From Novosphingobium piscinae (GTDB taxonomy: Bacteria; Pseudomonadota; Alphaproteobacteria; Sphingomonadales; Sphingomonadaceae), in NCBI RefSeq assembly GCF_014230355.1, contig NZ_JACLAX010000005.1:159291-223290 (forward strand): 64,000 nucleotides of DNA, read 5' to 3'. The position numbers were made by a program, and so were the translations under genes. Below are positions 36,511 through 44,582 of the stretch, in pieces. The first letter of the stretch is position 1. Each line of letters begins with the position of its first letter. The notes beneath the pieces are model-generated. The model was not told the origin of the DNA and ran no database searches. It saw only the letters and a list, made by a program, of their open reading frames with translations.

Positions 36511-36583
36511 CCCGTCATCCCAGCGAAGGCTGGGATCTCCAGCCTCGTCGCGGAAGATGCCAGCCTGCGCTGGCATGACGGGA
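36511..36583. repeat. REP-like palindrome doublet
   Basis: Two palindromic units, CATCCCAGCGAAGGCTGGGA and the related CCAGCCTGCGCTGGC, face each other and are bordered by CCCGTCAT and ATGACGGG. The layout resembles a bacterial interspersed mosaic element. Only one clear copy was found in this window. Confidence 0.7.
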
Positions 36584-36613
36584 TGGAGGGGTGGGCTGAC
36601 TTCGGCCCGGCGG

Positions 36614-36848
36614 GTTGCGCCCCAAGTCGGACATCCAGATCCTCTCAGCACAGAACACACGACCACCCCCTGATCGTCGCCCCGGCCTTGAGCCGGGGCA
36701 GGGCTTGCGTGGCGACGGGTGGGGAAAACAGCCCTGTCCCGGGTCAAGCCCGGGACGACGATAGCTTTAACGATGTGCCATTTTGCGGGTGTGCACATGC
36801 GTTTTGGGACGGCCTCTGCGCGCTTTAGCTCAACGTCCGCTCCCCGCC
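36614..36848 (+). repeat. Dispersed ~235-bp repeat, copy A
   Basis: This segment matches the reverse complement of 52851-53084 almost base for base. Differences are scattered single substitutions. It contains two palindromic cores: one around CCCCGGCCTTGAGCCGGGGC and one around CCCGGGTCAAGCCCGGG (within 36737-36760). There is no transposase, and open frames through it are spurious. Confidence 0.9.
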
Positions 36849-36930
36849 GATCACAGACGTTCCAGTTGGTGCAGAACTTGACCGCGCGGGCTGGCGTCCC
36901 GTGCAACGGGAGGACACCCGTGCCGACCAT

Positions 36931-36984
36931 GCGGGTGGAGCGACGTCGAGGCACCTTCGCACGGCCTCTCGACGTCGCGCCCGC
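36931..36984. repeat. GACGTC hairpin element, copy 1
   Basis: The arms GCGGG...GCGACGTCGAG and CTCGACGTCGC...CCCGC form a long stem. The GCGACGTCGAG core also forms the stem of the element at 60168-60231, so the two belong to one family of small palindromes. Confidence 0.6.
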
Positions 36985-37030
36985 TGAAGGGGGATGGCAG
37001 GCCGGCTTGCCCCGGCCCCCCCCCGGTTCA

Positions 37031-38056
37031 TCACCCCTTCTTGAGGTGGCGGCGGCCCAGCAGCTCGGCGATCTGCACCGCGTTCAGCGCGGCGCCCTTG
37101 CGCAGGTTGTCCGAGACGCACCACAGCGACAGGCCGCTGTCGACCGTGCTGTCCTCGCGCACGCGGCTGACATAGGTGGCATAGTCGCCGACGCACTCGA
37201 CCGGGGTGACGTATCCCCCGTTCTCGCGCTTGTCGACGAGCATGACCCCCGGGGCCTCGCGCAGGATGTCCTGGGCCTCGGCGGCGCTGAGCTCGTCCTC
37301 GAACTCGAGGTTGATCGCCTCCGAGTGCCCGACGAAGACCGGCACGCGCACGCAGGTGGCGGTCACCTTGATCTTGGGATCGAGGATCTTCTTGGTTTCG
37401 GCCACCATCTTCCATTCTTCCTTGGTCGAACCATCGTCCAGGAAGACGTCGATGTGCGGGATCACGTTGAAGGCGATCTGCTTGGTGAACTTCTTCGGCT
37501 CGACGCTGTCGCCGACGAAGATCGCGCGGCTCTGCTCGAACAGCTCGTCCATGCCCTCCTTGCCGGCACCCGAGACCGACTGGTAGGTTGCCACGACGAC
37601 GCGCTTGATCTTGGCCTTGTCGTGCAGGGGCTTGAGCGCCACGACCATCTGGGCGGTCGAGCAGTTGGGGTTGGCGATGATGTTGCGCGCGGTGTAGCCG
37701 TCGATCGCGTCCGGGTTCACCTCGGGCACGATCAGCGGCACGTCAGGGTCCATCCGGTAGAGCGACGAGTTGTCGATCACCACGCAGCCCTGCGCCGCGG
37801 CCTTGGGGGCATAGATCTGCGTCGGGCCCGAACCCGCGGCGAACAGGGCCATGTCCCAGCCGGTGAAGTCAAAGTGCTCGATGTTCTTCACCTTGAGCAT
37901 CTGGCCGGTATCGCCGAACTCGATCTCGGTACCCTGCGACCGCGGCGAGGCGACCGCCGCGATCTCATCGATCGGAAACGACCGTTCGGCGAGGATGTTC
38001 AGCATTTCGCGGCCGACATTGCCGGTCGCGCCCACGACCACTACCCGGTAACCCAT
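37031..38056 (-). CDS. asd: Aspartate-semialdehyde dehydrogenase
   Basis: This 341-residue enzyme matches the family length. Its NADP fold is VVVGATGNVGREML, the catalytic cysteine lies in NPNCSTAQ, and the later RVPVFVGHSEAINLEF holds the acid-base His. It converts aspartyl-4-phosphate to aspartate semialdehyde, feeding lysine, threonine, methionine and diaminopimelate. The ATG at 38056 has GCAGGAGCG upstream. The gene is single, sitting between the palindrome nest and a DUF418 membrane protein gene. Confidence 0.97.
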   Translation of the reverse strand: MGYRVVVVGATGNVGREMLNILAERSFPIDEIAAVASPRSQGTEIEFGDTGQMLKVKNIEHFDFTGWDMALFAAGSGPTQIYAPKAAAQGCVVIDNSSLYRMDPDVPLIVPEVNPDAIDGYTARNIIANPNCSTAQMVVALKPLHDKAKIKRVVVATYQSVSGAGKEGMDELFEQSRAIFVGDSVEPKKFTKQIAFNVIPHIDVFLDDGSTKEEWKMVAETKKILDPKIKVTATCVRVPVFVGHSEAINLEFEDELSAAEAQDILREAPGVMLVDKRENGGYVTPVECVGDYATYVSRVREDSTVDSGLSLWCVSDNLRKGAALNAVQIAELLGRRHLKKG

Positions 38057-38135
38057 TTCACGCTCCTGCAGGAATCGGGCGGCGATTGGGGAAGCCAGCC
38101 GCGGATGTCAATGCCGGATGCGCCGGGGGTCAGGC

Positions 38136-39500
38136 TCAGTCCGTCCCGGACGTAGCGGCAACCCGGCGGAACGGCGGCGCCGCACCGTAGGCCAGGGTGC
38201 GCCACAGCCACTCGAGCGGGCCCATGGCGAAGTGGCGCAGCCATACGTTGGCGGCCACCAGCAGCCCGGCCGTGACCAGCGCCGCCTGCCCGGCCAGATG
38301 CGCCCAGCCCTGCCCGCCGGGCAGATCGAACCCGAGCGGCGAGTACAGGATCCACAGCCCGATGATCTGCTCGAGGAAATAGAGCGTGAAGGCCATCTGC
38401 CCGGCGGCGCGGAACGGCCGGGCCAGCGCCGCGCCGATCCGCGCGCGCACCAGCAGGTTGAGCGCCGCGACATGGCCGAGCGACACGGCCAGGCGGGCGA
38501 GCTCATCAGTCATCCAGATGGTCTTGGGCTGGGGCGCGAAGGCCAGGTACTCAAGGCAGCCGAGATAGCGCGCGCCCATCCCGAAGCCATAGGCCGCCGC
38601 CATGACCAACAGGTAGTCGCGCGCGCGGCGCCGGCCCTGGATGAAGCCCAGTCGCCACAGCGCGATGCCGATGAGCATGGCGGGAAAGGCCTCGGCCACC
38701 CCGAACAGCAGTTCGCCCTTGCCCACCAGCATCAGGTAGGAGCCGATCATCCAGCCGGCATAGTCGGCCATGTGCGGGCTGGAGCGGGCCGCCGCCTCCT
38801 TGCGGGCCTCGCTCCGGATCAGCGGATCGGTGCCGGCGATGCGCCCCTCGGCCTCGCGCCAGGCCTTGACCGCCGCGGCCTCGGTGGCCGTCAGGCGGTG
38901 CCCGGCCTGCGCCTTGGGCAGGGCGGTGCGGACGGTGGCGGCGATCTGCGCCCGCTCGCGGTACTCGATCGCCCCGGTGACGAAGGTGAAGGCGGCGAAG
39001 CCCAGCCCCAGCGGCAGCAACCAGCGCACCGCCAGACGGCGGAACGGAAACAGCCCCAGCGCGCAGAGTGCATAGACGTGCAGGATGTCGCCCGGCCACA
39101 GCAGGCAGAAGATATCGAACAACCCGAAGCCGAGCAGCCACAGGTTGCGCCGCAGGTAGAGATCGGCCACGCCGACCGGGCCATCGGGCTCCATCGCCTT
39201 GCGCGCGAAGACCATCAGCCCGGCCCCGAACAGGAACTGCAGCAGGCCGCGCTGCGTCCCCTCCCAGGTCGTCTGGATCACCGTCCAGACCAGCCGGTCG
39301 GCCTCGCTCCAGCCCATCGCCCGCGGGTTGCTGTCGGCCAGCCAGATCGGCCCGGCCATGAAGGGGATGTTCATGAAGAAGATGCCGAGGATCGCGACGC
39401 CGCGGATAACGTCGAGCACGGCGATGCGGTCCGCGGGCCCGACCGGGGCAAGATGGCCGGCCTGCGGATCGACCGCCGCTGCGCTGATGTCCTGACTCAA
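38136..39500 (-). CDS. DUF418 domain-containing integral membrane protein
   Basis: This multi-spanning membrane protein has about 454 residues if the TTG at 39500 is used, where GGGGAGG lies at ideal spacing. An ATG at 39551 would add 17 residues. It shows DVIRGVAILGIFFMNIP at the start and a C-terminal block with FTLYFLEQIIGLWIL and GPLEWLWRTLAYG, the DUF418 signature. These proteins look like acyltransferase-3 relatives but their role is unknown. It stands alone between asd and the S9 peptidase gene. Confidence 0.85.
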   Translation of the reverse strand: MSQDISAAAVDPQAGHLAPVGPADRIAVLDVIRGVAILGIFFMNIPFMAGPIWLADSNPRAMGWSEADRLVWTVIQTTWEGTQRGLLQFLFGAGLMVFARKAMEPDGPVGVADLYLRRNLWLLGFGLFDIFCLLWPGDILHVYALCALGLFPFRRLAVRWLLPLGLGFAAFTFVTGAIEYRERAQIAATVRTALPKAQAGHRLTATEAAAVKAWREAEGRIAGTDPLIRSEARKEAAARSSPHMADYAGWMIGSYLMLVGKGELLFGVAEAFPAMLIGIALWRLGFIQGRRRARDYLLVMAAAYGFGMGARYLGCLEYLAFAPQPKTIWMTDELARLAVSLGHVAALNLLVRARIGAALARPFRAAGQMAFTLYFLEQIIGLWILYSPLGFDLPGGQGWAHLAGQAALVTAGLLVAANVWLRHFAMGPLEWLWRTLAYGAAPPFRRVAATSGTD

Positions 39501-39575
39501 CCCCCGCCTCCCCGCGACCCCTGCCCGCGGCAGACTAGCACGGTGTACCATCTCAACAATACACTGCGGATCGGC

Positions 39576-41876
39576 CTACTGCGGCGGCGTCACCCCGTGC
39601 CGCTCGAGGAAGGCGAAGATCGAGTTCCACAGGTGCGGTCCGATCTTCGGCCCGGTCACGCGGTGGGTATGGCCGGGATAGAGCATCATCTCGAAGGGCA
39701 CACCTTCGCCCTGCAGCTGCGCGATCATCGCGGTCGAGTTGTCGAACACCACGTTGTCATCCGCCATGCCGTGGATCAGCAGCAGCGGGTCCGTGATCCT
39801 GGCCGCATCGGCAAGCGTCCCGGACCGGGCGTAGGCTTCGGGCACCTGCCGCGGATCGCCCATGTAGCGTTCCGTGTAATGGGTGTCGTACAGTTCCCAC
39901 TTCGTCACCGGGGCGCCGGCGATCCCCGCGGCATAGGCCCCCGGATCGGCCTCCAGCATCTTCAGCGTCATGTAGCCGCCATAGGACCAGCCATAGGTCG
40001 CGATCTTGGCCGGATCGACGAAAGGCAGGCCTTTCAGATAGTCCAGCCCGGCCTTCTGGTCGGCCACCTCGACGCTGCCCATCGCGCGCCAGATCGGGCT
40101 TTCGAAGGCCACCCCGCGATTGGCGCTGCCGCGGTTGTCGATCTCGAAGTAGATGAAGCCCCGGGCCACGATCGCCTGGGCCAGCCCCCCCATCCAGCCG
40201 CGGGTGACCACCTGCTGGTGCGGCCCGCCATAGTGCGAGAAGAACACCGGATAGCGCTTGCCCGGCGCCATCACCGGGGTGATCATCCGCCAGTGCAAGT
40301 CGGTCCCGTCGGCCGCCTTGATCGTGCCGAAGGTCGGCGCCCGGTGCGCCGTCAGATAGGCGGCATAGGGATGGTCGCCGGTGACCGCGTTCTGCTCCAC
40401 CCAGACCTTGCCGCCCGTGCCGCCCTTGCCACCGACCGGCAGCAGATAGACCTGCGGCGGCTGGTTCTGGGCCGAACGGGTGACCAGCAGGTTCTGCGCG
40501 GCCTTGTCCATCGTCGCCGCGTTGACGAAGCCCGGCTCGGTCAAGCGCTGCGGCAGGCCGGCCTTGGTCCAGTCGAGCACGTAGACGTGCTGCTCCAGCG
40601 GGTCGGCAGCATTGCCGGCGAAGTAGAGGCGGTGCCTCGCCTCATCCACCCCGACCAGCGCGGTCACCACCCCCGGCCCGGGGGTCAGCAGCCGCGCATC
40701 CGCCGCGGTGAAGCGGCCCGCTGGATAGTGGTAGAGCCGCCCGAAGCCGTCGCGCTCGGACCACCAGATCAGGCTGCCGTCCTTGAGGAAGCGATAGGCG
40801 TCGCTGAGGTTGATCCAGCTCTTCTCCCGCGCGGTCTCGCTCAGCAGCACGCGCGCGGCGCCGGTCAGCGGATCGACCGCCAGCAGGTCGAGCCGGGTCT
40901 GCGCCCGGTTCTGGCGCTGGACATACAGCGTCTTGCCATCCGGCGCCCAGTCGACCCGGGCCAGGTAGATGTCGGGATCGCGGCCCAGGTCAACGCGCAC
41001 CCGCTCGGACCCGTCGGGCTTCATCACCCACAGCGAAACCTCGACGTTGGCCGTGCCTGCGACGGGATAGCGCTGCCCGAAGGTCCGGGTCCCGGCCGCG
41101 CCGATCGCCGCGCGGGTAACCACGCCCACCTGCGCCTCGTCGAGCCGCTCCAGCGCCACGCGGCTGTCGTCGGGGGCCCACCAGGCCCCCTTGAAGCGCG
41201 CCATTTCCTCTTGCGCGACGAATTCGGCCTCGCCCCAGTGGACCGTCGCGCTGGCCTCGTCGGGCGAGATCGCGACCGGCTTGCCGCCCGCGACCGCGCC
41301 CACCCAGAAGCGCCGCTCGGCGACGAACGAGACGAACCGGCCCTTGGGGCTGAGCGCCGCGTCGCGGGCATCGCCGGACACGCCCTCGAGCCGGCGCGCC
41401 GACCCGTCGAGCCCGACCAGCAGCAGATCGCCGTCGAGCGGCACGAGCAGGCTCTTGCCGTCGGCGTTCCAGTCGTAGGAGATGATCCCCTTGAGGTCAC
41501 CCACCCGCATCCGCTCGCGCTGCATCTTCTCGGCCTCGGACAGCTCCCGCCCGGAGGACAGCCGCTGCGAATCGACCAGCATCGTCCACTGGCCGCTCGA
41601 GCGGTCGAAGCCCCACAGGTCATAGCGCTCGCGGTCATCCGGGCGGTTGCGCAGCACGGTCAGCCAGCGCCCGTCGGGCGAGAGCTTGACCCCGCGCGGG
41701 CTGGGCCCGTTCAGGCCGGGGCTGGCGAAGACGCGCTCGATCGTCAGGGTGCCCGCAGCGCGGCTGGCCGGGGCGCTCACCGGCGGTTCTCCGGCATGGG
41801 CCGCCGGGATCGGTGACAGCACCAGGCAGCAGGCCAGCAGGACAGAGGTGGGCAGGGCTGGACGCAGGTGTCGCAT
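39576..41876 (-). CDS. S9 family peptidase (dipeptidyl-peptidase IV-like)
   Basis: This is a 766-residue exported protein from the ATG at 41876; a TTG at 41888 is possible. A Sec signal peptide (ALPTSVLLACCLVLSPIPAAHA) is followed by the N-terminal beta-propeller with repeated D(G)xx(L) blades. The C-terminal alpha/beta-hydrolase domain carries the nucleophile in GWSYGGYM and DNRGSANRG upstream, plus Asp/His near the end (HGMADDNVVF, GHTHRV). The DPP-IV family releases N-terminal X-Pro or X-Ala dipeptides in the periplasm. It lies downstream of rplS in the same direction, separated by about 120 bases. Confidence 0.94.
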   Translation of the reverse strand: MRHLRPALPTSVLLACCLVLSPIPAAHAGEPPVSAPASRAAGTLTIERVFASPGLNGPSPRGVKLSPDGRWLTVLRNRPDDRERYDLWGFDRSSGQWTMLVDSQRLSSGRELSEAEKMQRERMRVGDLKGIISYDWNADGKSLLVPLDGDLLLVGLDGSARRLEGVSGDARDAALSPKGRFVSFVAERRFWVGAVAGGKPVAISPDEASATVHWGEAEFVAQEEMARFKGAWWAPDDSRVALERLDEAQVGVVTRAAIGAAGTRTFGQRYPVAGTANVEVSLWVMKPDGSERVRVDLGRDPDIYLARVDWAPDGKTLYVQRQNRAQTRLDLLAVDPLTGAARVLLSETAREKSWINLSDAYRFLKDGSLIWWSERDGFGRLYHYPAGRFTAADARLLTPGPGVVTALVGVDEARHRLYFAGNAADPLEQHVYVLDWTKAGLPQRLTEPGFVNAATMDKAAQNLLVTRSAQNQPPQVYLLPVGGKGGTGGKVWVEQNAVTGDHPYAAYLTAHRAPTFGTIKAADGTDLHWRMITPVMAPGKRYPVFFSHYGGPHQQVVTRGWMGGLAQAIVARGFIYFEIDNRGSANRGVAFESPIWRAMGSVEVADQKAGLDYLKGLPFVDPAKIATYGWSYGGYMTLKMLEADPGAYAAGIAGAPVTKWELYDTHYTERYMGDPRQVPEAYARSGTLADAARITDPLLLIHGMADDNVVFDNSTAMIAQLQGEGVPFEMMLYPGHTHRVTGPKIGPHLWNSIFAFLERHGVTPPQ

Positions 41877-41996
41877 GGCAAGGCGCAAGGCTCCGTGGAA
41901 GAATGGCGCCCGACACGGAAAGGGCGCCCCGGCTGGTCTGCCGGGACGCCCCTGTCCTGTAAACCCTGGAGGGGTGCCTCCAGGGCTCCCCTGGCC

Positions 41997-42365
41997 TCAG
42001 CCGTCGTTGCGGGTGTCGCGACGCTCGGCGATGCGGGCGCGCTTGCCGGTGCGGCCGCGCAGATAGTAGAGCTTGGCGCGGCGGACGACACCGCGACGCA
42101 CCACGACGATGCTCTCGATGTTGGGCGAGTACAGCGGGAACACGCGCTCCACGCCCTCGCCGAACGACATCTTGCGCACGGTGAAGTTGGAGTTGAAGCC
42201 GCGGTTCGAGCGCGCGATGCACACGCCCTCATAGGCCTGGACGCGGGTCCGATCGCCTTCGATCACCTTCACGCCCACGCGCACGGTGTCACCCGCGCGG
42301 AACTCCGGAATATCCTTGCCGGCCTTGGCAATTTCCTCGGCCTCGATCTGCTGGATCAGGTTCAC
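41997..42365 (-). CDS. rplS: 50S ribosomal protein L19
   Basis: This is a 122-residue protein. It starts [13 protein letters not shown] with the conserved core [27 protein letters not shown] and [21 protein letters not shown]19 sits at the interface of the 30S and 50S subunits. Its start codon overlaps the trmD stop by four bases (ATGA), so it is translationally coupled to trmD. It closes the rpsP-rimM-[vapBC, membrane protein]-trmD-rplS chain. Confidence 0.97.
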   Translation of the reverse strand: MNLIQQIEAEEIAKAGKDIPEFRAGDTVRVGVKVIEGDRTRVQAYEGVCIARSNRGFNSNFTVRKMSFGEGVERVFPLYSPNIESIVVVRRGVVRRAKLYYLRGRTGKRARIAERRDTRNDG

Positions 42366-43117
42366 TGGTCCACATCCCTCTTTTCACGCCGCGCGCCAGA
42401 GGCAGACTGGACCCGAGCACCCTCATGGCGCTCCCACAGATCCGGCCTGCGTAACCGTGTATCGACCTCGGACTGCAGCTTGCGCCACGCCGCGATCTTC
42501 GCATGATCCCCCGATCGCAGCACTTCAGGGATCGTGCGCCCTTCCCACTCAGCGGGCCGGGTATAGTGGGGATACTCCAACAAGCCGTTCTCGAACGACT
42601 CCTCGGTCCCACTCGAAGGGGCGCCCATTACGCCGGGAAGCAGGCGAATGCAAGCATCGAGCAGCATCAGCGCCGCGGGCTCGCCGCCGGACAGCACGAT
42701 GTCGCCGATCGACACTTCTTCCACCTCGCGCGCGGCGAAGATCCGTTCGTCGAACCCCTCGAACCGGCCGCAGACCACGATCACGCCCGGCCCCTGCGCC
42801 AGTTCCCGCACGCGGGCCTGGGTCAGCGGCCGGCCGCGCGGGGTCATGGCGAGCACGGGGATGGGCTTGGAATCCCCCATAACCGCCCGCGCATGATCGA
42901 TCGCCCGCGCCAGCACATCGGCCCGCAGCACCATGCCCGCCCCGCCCCCGGCCGGCGTGTCATCGACCGTGCGGTGCTTGTCGGCGGCGAAGTCGCGCAG
43001 CTGGATCGCCTCGAGCGACCACTTTCCCTCCTCGCGCGCGCGGCCGGCGAGCGAGACGCCGAGCGGACCGGGGAACATGTCGGGATAGAGGGTGATGACG
43101 GCGGCGCGAAAGGTCAT
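42362..43117 (-). CDS. trmD: tRNA (guanine-37-N1)-methyltransferase
   Basis: This is a 251-residue SPOUT-class enzyme. Signatures are [20 protein letters not shown] at the start, a region ending [12 protein letters not shown], the knot motif [15 protein letters not shown], and the downstream LEYPHYTRP. It methylates N1 of G37 in tRNAs reading CNN codons, preventing frameshifting, and is essential. Its start codon overlaps the preceding small-membrane-protein stop by four bases and its stop overlaps rplS. The start is the ATG at 43117. Confidence 0.96.
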   Translation of the reverse strand: MTFRAAVITLYPDMFPGPLGVSLAGRAREEGKWSLEAIQLRDFAADKHRTVDDTPAGGGAGMVLRADVLARAIDHARAVMGDSKPIPVLAMTPRGRPLTQARVRELAQGPGVIVVCGRFEGFDERIFAAREVEEVSIGDIVLSGGEPAALMLLDACIRLLPGVMGAPSSGTEESFENGLLEYPHYTRPAEWEGRTIPEVLRSGDHAKIAAWRKLQSEVDTRLRRPDLWERHEGARVQSASGARREKRDVDQ

Positions 43118-43395
43118 GGCTTGCGTCCCAGCAGGAGGGCCAGCGCCCCACCGGTCCAGCCGGCCAGGGCAACGGCCAGCCCAATGAACGGGATCATCAT
43201 CAGGGCCAGGCGATCGCCGCGCGCCGCGCCCTCGCGTGCCATCATGCCAGCCAGCAACAGGCCCATGATCACAACGGCCGGCACCAGCCCAGCCAGCATG
43301 ACCAGCCGCCCCGGTGCCAGCACGGTGCGCCGACGCAGCGCGGCGACGGCCAGCGCCGCGGCGCCCACCGCGAAAATCAGCAACAGCAGGGTCAT
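43114..43395 (-). CDS. Small two- to three-helix membrane protein of unknown function
   Basis: This is a 93-residue protein. Hydrophobic segments are at about 1-18 ([19 protein letters not shown]), 30-50 ([21 protein letters not shown]) and 66-88. It is not recognised. It overlaps the vapC stop by four bases and the trmD start by four bases, an unusual position between a toxin and an essential tRNA methyltransferase. It could belong to the inserted cargo, to the native operon, or be a separate acquisition. Conservation was not checked. Confidence 0.7.
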   Translation of the reverse strand: MTLLLLIFAVGAAALAVAALRRRTVLAPGRLVMLAGLVPAVVIMGLLLAGMMAREGAARGDRLALMMIPFIGLAVALAGWTGGALALLLGRKP

Positions 43396-43775
43396 GCGTC
43401 CTTGCTCCAGTTCTCTACCTGCAGACCGGGCACGTCGGCGAAGTCGGCGACATTGGCGGTGATCACCGTTGCTCCGATGCTCAGCGCGTGAGCCGCGAGC
43501 AGCCGGTCGAAGCGGGCGCGCTTGAACGGCAGTGTCGCATAGGTCCGGGCGGCGCCTTCATCGAACGGCAAGATCGGGATCGCGGCGATGAATGCCTCGA
43601 TAACTTGAGGCGGCGGCGGTTTCTGCAACTGGGTCCCCAGGGCAATTTCCGTGAAGCTGATCGATGAGATGGCAATCTCACCGGGCTCCAACTCGGCAAT
43701 CCGGAAATTGACCGGAGAGTGAGCATCAATCATGGCGAAGATCGAGCTGTTGGCGTCGATCAGGTAGCGGATCAC
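43392..43775 (-). CDS. vapC: VapC-type PIN-domain toxin
   Basis: This is a 127-residue protein starting at GTG 43775, whose bases overlap the vapB stop (GTGA). A PIN-domain fold is recognisable: YLIDANSS (first Asp), SFTEIALG (Glu), [10 protein letters not shown] (Asp) and TANVADF (last acidic position). VapC toxins are Mg-dependent ribonucleases that cleave initiator tRNA or rRNA loops, held inactive by VapB. The TA pair lies between rimM and trmD, and vapC's stop overlaps the next gene by four bases. Confidence 0.88.
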   Translation of the reverse strand: MIRYLIDANSSIFAMIDAHSPVNFRIAELEPGEIAISSISFTEIALGTQLQKPPPPQVIEAFIAAIPILPFDEGAARTYATLPFKRARFDRLLAAHALSIGATVITANVADFADVPGLQVENWSKDA

Positions 43776-44050
43776 TCCCCTTCGACCCGCAGCTTGCGCG
43801 CTGCGAGAGTCGATGGGCGTTCCTCGAACTCCTTGAGCTCCGGCGGCAAGGGTTTCAACCAAGGCGCCTTGCCGGCAAACCCGCTGACATCGATCTTGCG
43901 CCGGGGCGCCTCTTCCGGCTCGACCACGAAGCCGACCCGCTCCTCGCGCAGCACCATGGTCGCACCTTCGGTCAGGCCCAGCTCCTTGGGGATCCGCAAG
44001 GCCAGCGAATTGCCCGACTTGAAGACCTTGGCCCGGTATTCCTTCGCCAT
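43772..44050 (-). CDS. vapB: VapB-type antitoxin (AbrB/SpoVT DNA-binding)
   Basis: This is a 92-residue protein from ATG 44050, with AGGAG upstream. The AbrB-like domain reads YRAKVFKSGNSLALRIPKEL, then EGATMVLREERVGFVVEP, followed by a C-terminal toxin-binding tail ending RKLRVEGE. It should neutralise the adjacent PIN toxin and autorepress the pair. Just upstream are two GTATATAC octamers that look like its operator. Upstream in-frame codons are ignored because they lie in the operator region and the rimM end. Confidence 0.88.
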   Translation of the reverse strand: MAKEYRAKVFKSGNSLALRIPKELGLTEGATMVLREERVGFVVEPEEAPRRKIDVSGFAGKAPWLKPLPPELKEFEERPSTLAARKLRVEGE

Positions 44051-44061
44051 GACCGGCTCCT

Positions 44062-44082
44062 GTATATACATCGCGTATATAC
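44062..44082 (-). promoter_or_regulatory. Tandem GTATATAC operator/promoter of vapBC
   Basis: Two identical self-complementary octamers GTATATAC occupy 44062-44069 and 44075-44082, 13 bases centre to centre, directly upstream of vapB's ribosome site. The second touches the rimM stop codon. Their TATA content fits a -10 region and their symmetry fits an AbrB-type operator. Confidence 0.7.
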
Positions 44083-44579
44083 TACGAAGCCCACCCCTCG
44101 GCAATCACGATCCGCCCGCCGGCCTCAGGGCCCCACTCCGGCACGGCCTCGGGCTTCATCGGGACCATGAAGGTCTTGCCGTCGGGACGCCTGACCTCAA
44201 GCACGTCGCCCGCGCCGAAGTTCTCGACCGCGACGCATTCGCCCAGCGCTTCGCCCGCGGTCGAGACACAGGCCAGCCCGATCAGGTCAGCGTAGTAGTA
44301 TTCGCCCTCAGCCAGCGGCGGCATCTCGGCGCGGCGCACGGTCAGCAGGGTGCCGCGCAGCGCCTCGGCGGCGTTGCGGTCGGTCACCTCGGCGAACCGG
44401 GCCACGGCCCCGCCCTTGCCGTCGTCGCGCAGCTTGACCACGGTCAGCGCGGAATCGTTGAAGGCGCGGTAGCGCTGGAGCGCCGCCACGCCTTCCCCGA
44501 ACAGCTTCAGGCGGACCTCGCCCGTCACCCCGTGCGCGCCGGCGACGGCGGCCAGGGTGACGGGCTTGTCAGCGGCCAA
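44082..44579 (-). CDS. rimM: Ribosome maturation factor RimM
   Basis: This 165-residue protein begins with a TTG codon four bases after the rpsP stop. The sequence VTLAAVAGAHGVTGEVRLKLFGEG is the RimM N-terminal signature and a PRC-barrel domain follows (LIGLACVSTAGEALGECVAVENFGAGDVLEV). It assists maturation of the 30S head by binding S19. The vapBC promoter overlaps its stop codon. In most genomes trmD would be next, but here vapBC and a membrane protein intervene. Confidence 0.93.
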   Translation of the reverse strand: MAADKPVTLAAVAGAHGVTGEVRLKLFGEGVAALQRYRAFNDSALTVVKLRDDGKGGAVARFAEVTDRNAAEALRGTLLTVRRAEMPPLAEGEYYYADLIGLACVSTAGEALGECVAVENFGAGDVLEVRRPDGKTFMVPMKPEAVPEWGPEAGGRIVIAEGWAS

Positions 44580-44582
44580 GGC

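Larger units (their letters stand above)
36242..37030. other. Intergenic nest of palindromic repeats
   Basis: These 789 bases hold no genuine gene; coding-looking frames are translations of the repeats. Three distinct palindromic elements are stacked: a doublet of short REP-like palindromes (36511-36583), a 235-bp repeat shared with 52851-53084, and a hairpin element (36931-36984) related to one at 60168-60231. Together they fill most of the gap between the TauE and asd genes. Confidence 0.75.

Noticed and set aside
36487..37415. Several short proteins predicted in the palindrome-rich gap before asd
   Set aside because: Their translations are the same peptides (for example RTHDHPLIVAPALSRG) found in the other copy of the 235-bp repeat, so they come from repeated DNA, not genes.
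38118..41816. A very long antisense open frame (1232 codons) opposite the DUF418 and S9 peptidase genes
   Set aside because: It overlaps two recognised genes on the other strand. Its translation is Arg/Gly/His-rich with no family signature, as expected from antisense reading of GC-rich codons.
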